DNA from: Solen grandis | Lineage: Eukaryota > Mollusca > Bivalvia > Adapedonta > Solenidae | Assembly: GCA_021229015.1 (NCBI GenBank) | Contig: CM037789.1 | Location: forward strand, 24,034,190 to 24,098,189 | Direction of reading: 5' to 3' | Length of the DNA: 64,000 bases | Shown here: piece after piece, positions 11,671 to 20,823 of the stretch | How the letters are laid out: every line of letters starts with the position of its first letter | Position numbering within the stretch: position 1 is the first letter of the stretch | The notes under the pieces: model-generated | The model's input: the letters and a program-made list of their open reading frames with translations, nothing else | What the model was told of the DNA's origin: nothing | Databases searched by the model: none | Position numbers and translations under genes: made by a program

Positions 11671-11847
11671 ATCTGCCTTCAATGCCTGTACAAGTTACTA
11701 AATTATGACAGTTGTACTGAATACATAACATCCCAACCCCGCTAGTCATAGGTGTATAGTCACCCGTGTACGTACACTGAAGCGAAAAATAAACACCTGC
11801 ATGATCGCTGAATACATTGAATGGCTCAATACTAAAATCACAAAGAG

Positions 11848-12495
11848 TTGAAATATCTTGTTCCTTTTGGTTGGGGTGGAAGTTCTAGAGAAAAATTTAG
11901 AAAGGGCATTATCGCAAGGTTAACTGATTTTAATAGCTTAATTAACTCTATTGATAAAACTAGTAGGACATCAGTTGATGAAAGTATAAATAATTTTACA
12001 AGTTTGATGCGTACTATTTCTGATCCGTTATTTTTCAGGTCTCACGATAATAGTAATAATACGGTGCACTTTTCAGATATGCCGATTGTGAAAAATGCAG
12101 AATGGTTTGATGGGGAATGTGCGCAATATAAAAAGCAATATATGGACGCTCGGAATGAATTTAATAGGTAAAAATCAGATTAGTAGAATTAATTTTTGTA
12201 GACAGAAAAAGTTATACAAGGACACATGTAAGAAAAAGAAAAAGTTATCAGAGTTTAAGAAATTAAAAGAAATTGGTAAATTAAAATACTCGAGGCCAAA
12301 AGAGTTTTGGAAGTATTTCAAGAGAAATTATAAATCAAAAAATGATATATCTTTAGATGAGTTTCAAAGATATTTTTCTGGCTTAGGGGGAAATGTATTC
12401 CAGTGTTTTAATGATGAAGCAGATGATTTTTGTAAAAATCATGACTTTGATAATAATGAACATTGTGATGAAATTTTAGAAAAACCGATTAGTAT
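11848..12495 (+). pseudogene. LINE fragment upstream of the LTR insertion (pre-RT region)
   Basis: Two overlapping frames (11848-12171 and 12095-12550) read as the linker between endonuclease and reverse transcriptase of a non-LTR retrotransposon. Visible are a WFDGEC motif, a Lys-rich stretch and FWKYFKRN. A frameshift near 12150-12170 separates them. The second frame runs into the LTR element at 12496. When the LTR element and one target-site copy are ignored, the frame continues in the same phase at 23258, so the two halves are one former element. Clade not determined. Confidence 0.75.
12492..12495. repeat. Target-site duplication, left copy (GTAT)
   Basis: GTAT directly before the 5' LTR (TGTAATAG...) is repeated directly after the 3' LTR (...TTTACA) at 23254-23257. 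It could be read as 5 bp, AGTAT, if the terminal A of the LTR is counted. Confidence 0.85.
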
Positions 12496-13034
12496 TGTAA
12501 TAGCCAGTTATCCAAGTTCTGTTACATCCGAAAATTGGTACAGTTTAATCTAGAGCTAGACGTTCAGTTCATTTGTAAATTGACTTACCTTTCATTTCAT
12601 TCGTAACTTTGCTGCACTTCCCCATATGTGAGATAGAGAATAGAACTCCCTTAATTCAGCAAGCTTAATGTTTCATTCGTATTTATTAACAGTAAGCCGT
12701 TATTTTAATCGCCAGCATTTGCTGGCGCACTTCTTTCATTTTGACAGCAGCCGCCATTTGCAACTTTTGGATATAGCGCACTAATTTATGAATTTTATAA
12801 TTTTAATCTCTTTAGGGTAAATATTCATTGTTATTGATACATTTTTTTTTCCAATTAAAAAGATTGTATTATTTACATTGTTACAGAGTATTATATTTGT
12901 TTTAAATCCTGTCAAGCACTTTTTTTTAAATATTCTATGAACTTTGGTTTAAATTTTTCTTATTTGATAAGGAATATGACTCATTATTTAAAAGAATGCA
13001 TTTATTTGTTTTGATGACGTTATTGTAAGATTTC

Positions 13035-13157
13035 ATTGGATGCTGGCCCTAACCGAAGTACCTACTTGAAGCTGCCAGCATTGCTGGATTCGAAAGAGAC
13101 TTTCTGATTGGCTGAAAGCATGCCAGCAACTTCGCCAGCATCCAATCAGTATAAAAG
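13035..13157 (+). promoter_or_regulatory. LTR promoter: three CCAAT sites and TATA box
   Basis: TATAAAAG at 13150-13157 lies just after CCAAT at 13142. Two inverted CCAAT (ATTGG) sites are at 13035 and 13107. ATTGGATGCTGGC (13035-13047) and GCCAGCATCCAAT (13134-13146) form a perfect 13-bp inverted repeat. This suggests NF-Y-type binding upstream of a TATA start, with transcription beginning about 13180. The same arrangement exists in the 3' LTR (TATA at 22585). Confidence 0.75.
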
Positions 13158-13468
13158 TGAGAGCGCGTCAGCATCATCATCAGTTGCAACTTTTCAACCC
13201 GCGACCTTCAAATTCCAACGTTACACAATAATGAACTTTTTGCCAACTTGTAATCTGCCTGGCGGCTTTAGAATTCCTAAAGGTATCAGAATTAACATTT
13301 AGAAATAGGCAGATTTATTTTAACTCTACTTTTAATATCTTTTGATAAAATTTAGTAAACAAAACAATAATATAAGATATGATAGCAAGCAACTGATCAC
13401 GTCTGACGCACTAGCACTTAAACCTTAATTTATGTAAATACATGAGATAACTGCGGTATATTATAAAA

Positions 13469-13474
13469 AATAAA
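13469..13474 (+). terminator. LTR poly(A) signal
   Basis: AATAAA about 310 bp downstream of the TATA box, inside the LTR, as expected for an R/U5 border signal. The functional copy would be the one in the 3' LTR (22904-22909). Confidence 0.6.
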
Positions 13475-13821
13475 GAATAAGTTCAACCGCAATTCCTCGT
13501 CAGTCGTTAATTGTCCAACTTATTAAAAATCAAGCTTAAATACATTCGTCGTTAGGAGTCAGTTAAGCTTTTAAGCGCTTAACTCCAGTCTTATAAACCT
13601 TCCGTCTAGACGCACAACTTCAGCACATCACAACAACAGAGAACAACAAAGACAACATATATATATAGACATCCACATTTTTCTTACATTCATAATAGAG
13701 ATTTTCCAACATGAACGAAGTCTAGACTTAAGGTCTATAAGCAGTACTTAGACTTTATATCCAAATTGTCTAAACACCTGAACGCCATCCTGACACAAAG
13801 CGACGTCGGGTGTTTACAATT

Positions 13822-13840
13822 TTTGGTGTCAGAAGTGGGA
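13822..13840 (+). other. Primer binding site, tRNA-Leu type
   Basis: TGGTGTCAGAAGTGGGATT starts a few bases after the 5' LTR end. It is complementary to the 3' end of a leucine tRNA (tRNA-Leu ends ...ACACCA), which would prime minus-strand DNA synthesis. Confidence 0.75.
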
Positions 13841-14002
13841 TTGGATTTTGTTTCACAAGAAAACGTCCACGGACCTCATGATAGGATTATATAAAATAAC
13901 GAATATATACATGTAATAGAATGTAAAGGGGTGTATTATATTTTTTTTCTTCTCTCCATCATTTATTCATCTGAGACTATTCAATCGCATGATAGGTACG
14001 AA

Positions 14003-15253
14003 ATGGAGACACCTGATCCCGAAATCACGTTCAATATAACACAACAAGCAGAAAATACTCGTGATATGGAGTCTGACACAGAAACTATTGGTGAATGCCA
14101 AAATGAATTCAACACACCAACACACAACAGTCATTCTAATGACGATGACACGCGACATGTACGCTACCGAGGTGAACAACCGTCAGGCACTTGCTCCGGG
14201 ATGAATCAGTCAATTCCCCACCCCGAGGTTATGTACGCTAACGTCACCACACATAACATATCAACACAGTGGTCACCTAGTCCATCTATAGGGGATCGAC
14301 ACATTGTGAATAGGCGTTCAAATGCCGTAGAAACATGCACTTCAGATAGACAGAGCTACCAAGCGTCTATCCATCATTATGACCACAATGATAACCATGG
14401 TGACCACCATCCTCAACCGATAATTCAAGGGCCGGTTTACAAGATTAAACCTGATCCATACGACGGATCATACGCGTTTGAGCGGTACATATCGCATTTC
14501 GGCGATTGTGCTGAACTCTCTGCATGGGATAGTAGAACGAAAGTTCTCATGTTAGCTGCAAGTCTTAAGGGCCCAGCACGCGATTTCTACGCTAGTTTAT
14601 CTGAAATTGAGCGGCGGGATTATAACTTATTGTCTGAGCGGTTGAAGGTTCGATTTGGAAATAGTGGAAAGCATCAGAGTTTATGGTTAAATAAACTAGA
14701 ATCCCGGAAACGGCAAAAATCAGAGAGCATTGCATCGTTGGCCGACGACATCCGCCAATTATGTCAAAAAGCATATTCAGACATTGACCGTCACTCTCAA
14801 GAGCAATTGGCTCTCAACCAGCTGTATAAGCTGATATCGCCAGAAATGCGCTGTAGGTGCATAGATCGTGATTGTACCTCCGTCAGCCAAGCCGTAACCA
14901 TAATTGAACGATATGAATCTATTTTAGGCAGTCATTTCTCTGACATACGGGCAATTGAAAACAGGGAAAACGCAAGTCCCGACTTGAACACAACACTGAG
15001 ACGCATCGAGGCTCGTTTAAGCCAGCTAGAGTCCGCAAATAACCGGAGAGTTATGCCGCCTCAGAACAATCGCACGTGCTACGGTTGCAATTCGTCAAGT
15101 CATTTGTGGGCTGAATGTCCTCAAAATGTCAATCCTAGGACACGTAAATTTCGTACAAATGGTCAGCGGTCAACCAGTCACCAATACACAAACAACACTG
15201 GTAACACACATGACAGAAACACAAACAACACTTTGCACGTGCAGGGAAACTAG
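14003..15253 (+). CDS. gag: Gag polyprotein of the Ty3/gypsy element
   Basis: Structural protein that forms the particle and binds RNA. The frame opens at 13931, but the first ATG with a good context (AAATGG) is at 14003, giving 416 residues. The N-terminal third is low-complexity and His/Asn/Ser-rich. A retrotransposon gag domain follows, starting at PYDGSYAFERYISHF and including LMLAASLKGPARDFY and LNKLESRKRQKSESI. A CCHC zinc knuckle, CYGCNSSSHLWAEC (C-x2-C-x4-H-x4-C), is at about residues 359-372. The ORF is uninterrupted. Its stop TAG (15251-15253) directly follows a slippery heptamer, so a fraction of ribosomes should pass into pol. Confidence 0.92.
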   Translation: METPDPEITFNITQQAENTRDMESDTETIGECQNEFNTPTHNSHSNDDDTRHVRYRGEQPSGTCSGMNQSIPHPEVMYANVTTHNISTQWSPSPSIGDRHIVNRRSNAVETCTSDRQSYQASIHHYDHNDNHGDHHPQPIIQGPVYKIKPDPYDGSYAFERYISHFGDCAELSAWDSRTKVLMLAASLKGPARDFYASLSEIERRDYNLLSERLKVRFGNSGKHQSLWLNKLESRKRQKSESIASLADDIRQLCQKAYSDIDRHSQEQLALNQLYKLISPEMRCRCIDRDCTSVSQAVTIIERYESILGSHFSDIRAIENRENASPDLNTTLRRIEARLSQLESANNRRVMPPQNNRTCYGCNSSSHLWAECPQNVNPRTRKFRTNGQRSTSHQYTNNTGNTHDRNTNNTLHVQGN

Positions 15254-17433
15254 ACTGCGCTGGCTCCGAGGGCCACGAGCCAGCAGTGATATTACATAAT
15301 AGGCCTACATTTTCAGGTGAAGTTGATGAGATCCACACAGCTCGTTCGGGGACACATTTTAATCATTATGATAACGGTTTTTATGTTTCATGCAAAATTG
15401 GTTCAGCTGATATTGATCTGTTGATTGATTGTGGCGCAACAACTTCACTTATTTCAACATCAAAATTCAAAGAAATAGGTCATGAACGTTCTTTTCAACT
15501 TCGTCCCGCACAAAATGAGTTGAAAGCTGTTAATGGGGGACATATGTCTGTTGCTGGGAAGGTTGACCTTATTGTTGAAATGGGCAGTGAGCGGTTCGAT
15601 ATTCCATTTGTGGTGTGTGATATTGAGGCTGATGGGATTTTAGGTCAAGATTTTCTTAGACAACATGTTGATAGTATCAACTATAAGCGTACATGTTTAA
15701 TGATGGGCCAACATTCTGTTCCTTTATGGGTTGGTGGTTTAGCCAATCAAATCTGTAGAGTAGAAATTCAACAAACTGTGAAGATTCCACCACTGTCCCG
15801 TAAGGTAGTTATTGTTAAAATTCCCCAGAAACAGCATTTAGCTCCCCTTGGATATGTAGAGCCTTCCATTGATCTCATGGCAAAGAGTGAAATTTGTGTC
15901 ATGGGCGGTATAATTGATACAACAACTGAAACAGTAACTATAAATGTATTGAACTATGGTCAAAATGAAACAACTGTTTACAAGAATACCCAGTTAGGTA
16001 CATGTGAATCATTTTCTGAGTTTGATGCTAGTTATAAGTTGGTAGCAGCTGTTCAGAAGACTGAAACAACTACTTTGCCAGACCATCTTACTGATTTATA
16101 TGTACGCAGCTCAAAACATTTGTCTGATCTAGACAAACAAGGTCTATATAATCTACTTTGTAAATATCAGGGTGTGTTCTCTAAGAACTCTGAAGACATT
16201 GGTAGAACCAATCTTGTCCAACATGCAATAAATACTGGTAATGCAGCACCAATACGTCAGCCACCAAGACGCTTACCTCTTGGTAAACGACAAATTGAGA
16301 AAGATGAAATTGATAAAATGCTTAAACAGGGTATCATTGAACCATCAAATAGTGCATGGTCATCTCCGGTTGTTCTAGTAAAGAAGTCAGATGGCACACC
16401 TAGATTTTGCATAGATTATCGGAAGTTAAATGATGTAACGGTTAAGGATGCATATCCACTTCCTCGAGTAGATGACTGTCTCAACGCACTGTCTGGTGCT
16501 AAATATTTCAGCTCCCTTGATTTAGCTAGTGGCTACTGGCAAGTCTCTATGAAACCTGATGACAAACAAAAGACTGCTTTTGCTACCACCCTTGGGTTAT
16601 ATCAATTTACAGTCATGAGTTTTGGGCTTGCAAATGCTCCTTCAACTTTTGAACGACTGATGGAGAATGTTTTAAGGGGTTTGCAGTGGGTTGAGTGTCT
16701 GTTGTATATGGACGACATAATAGTACCAAGTAAATCTGTTGATGAGGGATTGTCTAGGTTGGAGAATATTTTGCAAAGACTCCAACAAGCCTGCCTCAAA
16801 TGTAAGCCATCTAAATGTGTCTTGTTTCAAAAGCAAGTTAAGTTTCTTGGACATCTTGTTTCTGAAGATGGCATTTCCACTGATACCGACAAAATCTCTG
16901 CTGTTCGAGACTGGGCCACTCCACGTAATGCAAAAGAAATAAAATCCTTTCTTGGTCTTTGTTCCTATTACAGGCGGTTTGTACCTGGCTTTGCAACCAT
17001 TGCTCGTCCCCTTCACAAAGCGACCGACAAATCAAGCAAATTTGACTGGACTGAGGCATGTGATACAGCATTTCAGCATCTGAAACAGTCTCTAATTTCC
17101 TCTCCCATTCTTGGTTACCCTATCCCAGATGCACCTTTTATCTTGGATACTGATGCAAGTTCTTTGGCGACTGGCGCAGTTTTGTCACAAATCCAAGATA
17201 GCCGAGAGGCTGTGATAGCATACTACAGCAAAAGCCTAAATAACCATGAACAGCATTATTGTGTAACTAGAAAAGAACTTCTTGCAGTTGTGCATGCCTT
17301 CAAAGCCTTCCATATTTCTATATGGTCAAAAAGTTCAGCTTCGAACAGACAATGCTGCAGTGTCCTGGATGCGCAATCTCAAGCAGCCAACTGGGCAAGT
17401 AGCTCGGTGGTTAGAAGTCTTGGGAACATATAA
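15214..17433 (+). CDS. pol: Pol, first frame: protease, reverse transcriptase, RNase H start
   Basis: Continues gag by a -1 shift; the frame is open from 15214 with no ATG needed. Positions here count from codon 15286. Aspartic protease: LLIDCGATTS with the active Asp at residue 48; the residue after it is Cys rather than the usual Thr or Ser. Reverse transcriptase: CIDYRKLNDVT, FSSLDLASGYWQV and catalytic YMDD at 474-477 (16705-16716). RNase H: FILDTDASSLATGAVLS and the Glu of TRKELLAVVHAFK. Real homology leaves this frame near 17309-17335, where the RNase H domain continues in the frame of the next entry. One small indel therefore breaks pol here; the last ~35 codons are out of frame. Confidence 0.9.
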   Translation, partial: QKHKQHFARAGKLDCAGSEGHEPAVILHNRPTFSGEVDEIHTARSGTHFNHYDNGFYVSCKIGSADIDLLIDCGATTSLISTSKFKEIGHERSFQLRPAQNELKAVNGGHMSVAGKVDLIVEMGSERFDIPFVVCDIEADGILGQDFLRQHVDSINYKRTCLMMGQHSVPLWVGGLANQICRVEIQQTVKIPPLSRKVVIVKIPQKQHLAPLGYVEPSIDLMAKSEICVMGGIIDTTTETVTINVLNYGQNETTVYKNTQLGTCESFSEFDASYKLVAAVQKTETTTLPDHLTDLYVRSSKHLSDLDKQGLYNLLCKYQGVFSKNSEDIGRTNLVQHAINTGNAAPIRQPPRRLPLGKRQIEKDEIDKMLKQGIIEPSNSAWSSPVVLVKKSDGTPRFCIDYRKLNDVTVKDAYPLPRVDDCLNALSGAKYFSSLDLASGYWQVSMKPDDKQKTAFATTLGLYQFTVMSFGLANAPSTFERLMENVLRGLQWVECLLYMDDIIVPSKSVDEGLSRLENILQRLQQACLKCKPSKCVLFQKQVKFLGHLVSEDGISTDTDKISAVRDWATPRNAKEIKSFLGLCSYYRRFVPGFATIARPLHKATDKSSKFDWTEACDTAFQHLKQSLISSPILGYPIPDAPFILDTDASSLATGAVLSQIQDSREAVIAYYSKSLNNHEQHYCVTRKELLAVVHAFKAFHISIWSKSSASNRQCCSVLDAQSQAANWASSSVVRSLGNI
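15244..15284 (+). promoter_or_regulatory. Programmed -1 ribosomal frameshift signal (gag-pol)
   Basis: GGGAAAC at 15244-15250 is a canonical X-XXY-YYZ heptamer in the correct gag phase (codons GGA AAC), followed at once by the gag TAG. After an 8-nt spacer comes a perfect 8-bp stem, GCTGGCTC (15259-15266) with GAGCCAGC (15277-15284), and a 10-nt loop. The -1 frame is open from 15214 into pol. Heptamer, spacing, stem and overlap all fit known -1 frameshift sites. Confidence 0.85.
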
Positions 17434-19039
17434 CTTCACAGTGACACATAGGCCAGGTTTACAGCATAGAAATGCAGATGCTTTATCTCGGGTTCCATGT
17501 ACTAACTGTGCAAAACAGCAAGAAATCAATGACACACTTGCACGTGACACAGACGACCACATATGCACTACTACCAATGTTCAAGACAGCACTGACACTG
17601 TGGTGCGAGCAGTTACTAGAAGTCAAGATAGTCTTTCAACTGTTTTCAAACAACACACAATTAAGGTATTAAACTGGTCGCCAGAAGAAATCAAAATCCA
17701 GCAGCACTCAGATATTACAATAGGTCCCATCTTGTCCAAATTAGAAAAATCCTGCACACAACCGCGATGGCAAGAAATTGTTGGGGAATCGAACTCAACC
17801 AAAGCACTCTGGAGAATGTGGGATCGTCTCTCTCTCCATGATGGGTGTCTATTTCGTACATGGTATGAAGATGGTGACAGCAAATATCTTCAACTGATAG
17901 TCCCCAAACAACTTCGAAGTGACATATTGCATAACATGCATGACATCCCATCATCTGCTCACTTAGGTACTGATAAAATGCTAGCTAAAATACAGCAATC
18001 TTTTTATTGGCCTGGCATGAAGAGTGATATTGAACAATACTGTTCAAGCTGTCATCAGTGTGCTGCACGCAAGCCTGCTAAGCCAAACCGGTCACCCATG
18101 GGTTTTGTTTCAACCTTGGCCCCTTTTGAACGCTGTGCTGTGGATATCTTTTGTCCATTACCTCGATCCAAGAATGGGAACTCCTTCGTTCTTGTCATTT
18201 GTGATTGTTTCACTCGCTATACTGATGCCATAGCACTGCCCAACCAGCTCTCTGAAACAGTCGCAAAAGCATTTGTGAATGAGTATGTGTCTCGCTTTGG
18301 TGTGCCGATGCAAATACATAGTGATCTAGGAACAAATTTTGTTTCTAAATTGTTTGAAGACATGTGCAAGCTTTTTCAAATGAATCACACAAGATCTACA
18401 GCTTTGCACCCGCAGTCTAACGGGCTCGTTGAACGCTTCAACCGCACTCTTGGGGTTATGTTAAGCATGTACTGCAATTCTAACCAGCGTGATTGGGATA
18501 AATACTTACCTCAGGTTATGATGGCATATAGGTCATCCCAGCATGTTAGCACTGGTCAAACTCCCAACAAAATGGTGTTTGGTCATGACATAGTCATGCC
18601 ATTACAAGCCTGCATTGGTCTTCCACCAAATTCTGAAATCAAAACAGAAAAACATCATAGTTCAGGTGAATTTGTCGAAAATCTTCGAGAGCAACTCGAA
18701 AACATTCATGAAATGGCTAGGAATGTTTTGAAAAAGAAAGCACAGTACCGAAAAAGAAATTATGATCTACATGCGAAAAAGAGAGCATTTAAGTCTGGGG
18801 ACTTGGTGTGGATGCACGATACCACTAAGAGACCTGGTGTTTGTAATAAACTATCTCCTCATTGGAAAGGTCCTTTCATGATTGTGAGGAAAATTGATGA
18901 TCTGGTGTACTTAGTGAGGTGCTCTCCAAGCAAACCAGCCAAAGTTGTGCATATTGACCGACTCACCTTGTACAAATGTTCCAATATTCCGTCATGGTTG
19001 GCAGCCGCTCGTAACTCAACAGATACATTGTCCCAGTAG
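17282..19039 (+). CDS. pol: Pol, second frame: RNase H end and integrase
   Basis: Carries the rest of RNase H (VQLRTDNAAVSWM, and FTVTHRPG followed by NADALSRVP) and the integrase. The integrase zinc-binding HHCC region ends in CSSCHQC, preceded by HLGTDKMLAKI and FYWPGM. Catalytic core: Asp in CAVDIFCP, Asp in IHSDLGTNF, Glu in NGLVERFNRTL (D,D-35-E type). The C-terminal part has GDLVWMHD and LSPHWKGPF, the usual small fold before the element's end. The frame differs by one step from the preceding pol frame, so a functional polyprotein needs that break undone; the first in-frame Met-like start has no meaning. Stop TAG at 19037-19039. Confidence 0.9.
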   Translation: MQLCMPSKPSIFLYGQKVQLRTDNAAVSWMRNLKQPTGQVARWLEVLGTYNFTVTHRPGLQHRNADALSRVPCTNCAKQQEINDTLARDTDDHICTTTNVQDSTDTVVRAVTRSQDSLSTVFKQHTIKVLNWSPEEIKIQQHSDITIGPILSKLEKSCTQPRWQEIVGESNSTKALWRMWDRLSLHDGCLFRTWYEDGDSKYLQLIVPKQLRSDILHNMHDIPSSAHLGTDKMLAKIQQSFYWPGMKSDIEQYCSSCHQCAARKPAKPNRSPMGFVSTLAPFERCAVDIFCPLPRSKNGNSFVLVICDCFTRYTDAIALPNQLSETVAKAFVNEYVSRFGVPMQIHSDLGTNFVSKLFEDMCKLFQMNHTRSTALHPQSNGLVERFNRTLGVMLSMYCNSNQRDWDKYLPQVMMAYRSSQHVSTGQTPNKMVFGHDIVMPLQACIGLPPNSEIKTEKHHSSGEFVENLREQLENIHEMARNVLKKKAQYRKRNYDLHAKKRAFKSGDLVWMHDTTKRPGVCNKLSPHWKGPFMIVRKIDDLVYLVRCSPSKPAKVVHIDRLTLYKCSNIPSWLAAARNSTDTLSQ

Positions 19040-19551
19040 ACAGCTCAGTCACCCCAGTATCCACATCCACATTTAAAACCACACTTCACCAACACTGTAA
19101 CTGCTTATTACAGAAAAGAAAACTCTATTTAATGAAGTCATTTAGCATATAAAGTCATACACATGATTGATGCCAACATGATGTACATGTTGCTGACATG
19201 ATGGTCACACCATCATATAGCTTGAATTTCAAGAGATAGATGTAAGTCTAAGGCGTTATGTTAAAAAACGTGCATGTACGTTGTTTAGGGGGCCCCACCC
19301 TGAAGTAATGAGGAAGATTGATCACCTACCCGCGATTTACTTTCTTCGTATAATGAATCCATGATTAAAGTGAAAATCATTGGATAACGCTGTAGTGAAC
19401 GCAGACATTAGAGAACATCTATAGAGAAATCAAATATATGAGATGCGTCATTATGACAGTTGCTTGCTACATAAATTAATTTAAAAGAATTAGTAATTGA
19501 CTTCTGAAATTATGCACTTTACCTGAAATTATCTGCCGGAAGTCTTATGAG
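19040..19551. other. Non-coding stretch between pol and the third ORF
   Basis: AT-rich with no open frame of note. It could serve as the 3' part of an intron leading to the splice-acceptor-like site at 19559-19573. Confidence 0.5.
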
Positions 19552-20823
19552 GTGGTTCCATTTTTATTTGCAGTCAGGAAGATTCAGCATCGAGGGCCCA
19601 CCATACCTCCAACCCTTGAGTACACCTGTGACAAGTGTCCAGCAAAGTTCCTTAGCAAAAAGGACCTCGTCAGCCACAACATCAAAGTCAGGCATAGCAA
19701 CACTGGGGTAATTTGTCCTTGGTGCAATCACAAAGACGTTAGGGAGTATAGGTATCCCCAGGATTTGGTCCGCCATGTGAAGAGTCACCATGTAGACATC
19801 ACAGCCACCATGCCAAAGAAGACCCTCACAACTGCCAACCTTATATTCTGCGCCCGTGATCCAAAGGGCTATCAAGATATTCATGGGGTCCTTCCATCCT
19901 TGGAAACTGAAGAGGCTATCTTTGCCAAGAATCAAATGGAGCGTTGGTGTGCAGGAAGGACACCTTCAATTGAGTACTTTGAAAAGTGCTGGGAGCAGCT
20001 AGCTCATACTTCAACATCACACAATGGCAAGAAGAGGAAGTATGATCATATCAATGTTCTAAACATCTTGATTAACAACAACGATAGCAAGGTTTTCTTT
20101 ACCTCAAACGACCAGGTCTACAAAGCTTCACTGAAAACCTCCGCTGTTAAAGACACAAAGACAGTCACATCTTTAATCCAGACCCTGACAACTCTCCCAA
20201 ACTCCAAAGTACCAACAGCTGGAATCCAGTGGGTCAGAGCCGATGACCAAGAAACCCTTAAAATAGAACTGGCAAACCAGTTGGAGATTCCGGCTGCATC
20301 ATTTCATGTTCTTTTTACAACCTCTTCAAGTAAGCTCTTCCGGCCGGATGACAATAAGACTTCCTCCACTACAATCGTCCAAACCAATGTTTCATCCTCC
20401 CATTCATCAGACCTCTGTCCACCGGAAACTTCACCTTCATCTCTCAGATCACCTTCCCCGATATATCTAGCTGATGCTGAATATGACCCTGAATTTCCCT
20501 ACTTTCTCGGCGAGAAACTGTCACCAGAAGGACTGCCACTAGAGTACCATCCAATTGGCCTTGATAATCTGTTCGCCACTATGACATCTAACATCACACC
20601 TCTCAACACCACTATGTCCAGCAATACCGCATCTGATGAGCCCTCTTCTCTAGTAACCAATGATGTGTTCTTGACCACAACCAGCTCACATTCAACTGAT
20701 GGCACCACCTCTTCCACAGACATGATCTCTCCAGGCCCGGAACTAACCCCATTAGACCTCTCCACTCGTCACACAACCCCCACCGTCCTTACCCACCACT
20801 CGCCCATCTACTCCATCTGGTGA
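19552..20823 (+). CDS. Third ORF in env position: C2H2 zinc-finger protein with PLDLS motif
   Basis: 423 codons with no ATG at the start (GTG at 19552). Two zinc fingers: C26-x2-C29-x12-H42-x5-H48 and C55-x2-C58-x16-H75-x3-H79. A less familiar central region follows (AKNQMERWCAGRTPSIEYFEKCW, residues about 128-150), then a long Ser/Thr/Pro-rich part from about 260. PLDLS at 400-404 fits PxDLS, the known docking motif for the corepressor CtBP. ATG at 19810 has a perfect GCCACCATG context and would give a form without the fingers. It lies between integrase and the polypurine tract inside the LTR element. I do not recognise its family. It may be a captured host gene or an accessory DNA-binding protein; no signal peptide or membrane span supports Env. 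Confidence 0.7.
   Translation: MVPFLFAVRKIQHRGPTIPPTLEYTCDKCPAKFLSKKDLVSHNIKVRHSNTGVICPWCNHKDVREYRYPQDLVRHVKSHHVDITATMPKKTLTTANLIFCARDPKGYQDIHGVLPSLETEEAIFAKNQMERWCAGRTPSIEYFEKCWEQLAHTSTSHNGKKRKYDHINVLNILINNNDSKVFFTSNDQVYKASLKTSAVKDTKTVTSLIQTLTTLPNSKVPTAGIQWVRADDQETLKIELANQLEIPAASFHVLFTTSSSKLFRPDDNKTSSTTIVQTNVSSSHSSDLCPPETSPSSLRSPSPIYLADAEYDPEFPYFLGEKLSPEGLPLEYHPIGLDNLFATMTSNITPLNTTMSSNTASDEPSSLVTNDVFLTTTSSHSTDGTTSSTDMISPGPELTPLDLSTRHTTPTVLTHHSPIYSIW
19559..19573 (+). promoter_or_regulatory. Candidate 3' splice site for the third ORF
   Basis: CATTTTTATTTGCAG ends in AG after a pyrimidine-rich tract, just where the zinc-finger frame opens. The frame has no ATG before residue 87, so an upstream exon would have to supply the start, as happens for env mRNAs of retroviruses. 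The donor was not identified. Confidence 0.45.

Larger units (their letters stand above)
12496..13818 (+). repeat. 5' LTR (1323 bp)
   Basis: Begins TGTAATAGCC and ends GTGTTTACA (TG...CA). It matches the 3' LTR over most of its length; it lacks about 70-80 bp present in the 3' copy between AAGCACT and ATTCTATGAAC. It holds a perfect 8-bp-arm palindrome (CGCCAGCA TT TGCTGGCG, 12710-12727), the promoter at 13035-13157 and an AATAAA at 13469-13474. Confidence 0.95.

Noticed and set aside
13108..13302. 64-codon frame in both LTRs (also 22543-22737)
   Set aside because: Overlaps the promoter and TATA box; it is duplicated only because the LTR is duplicated and has no domain features.
19552..20823. 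Retroviral-type envelope gene
   Set aside because: Position fits, but there is no signal peptide, furin site, fusion peptide or membrane anchor; C2H2 fingers are present instead.
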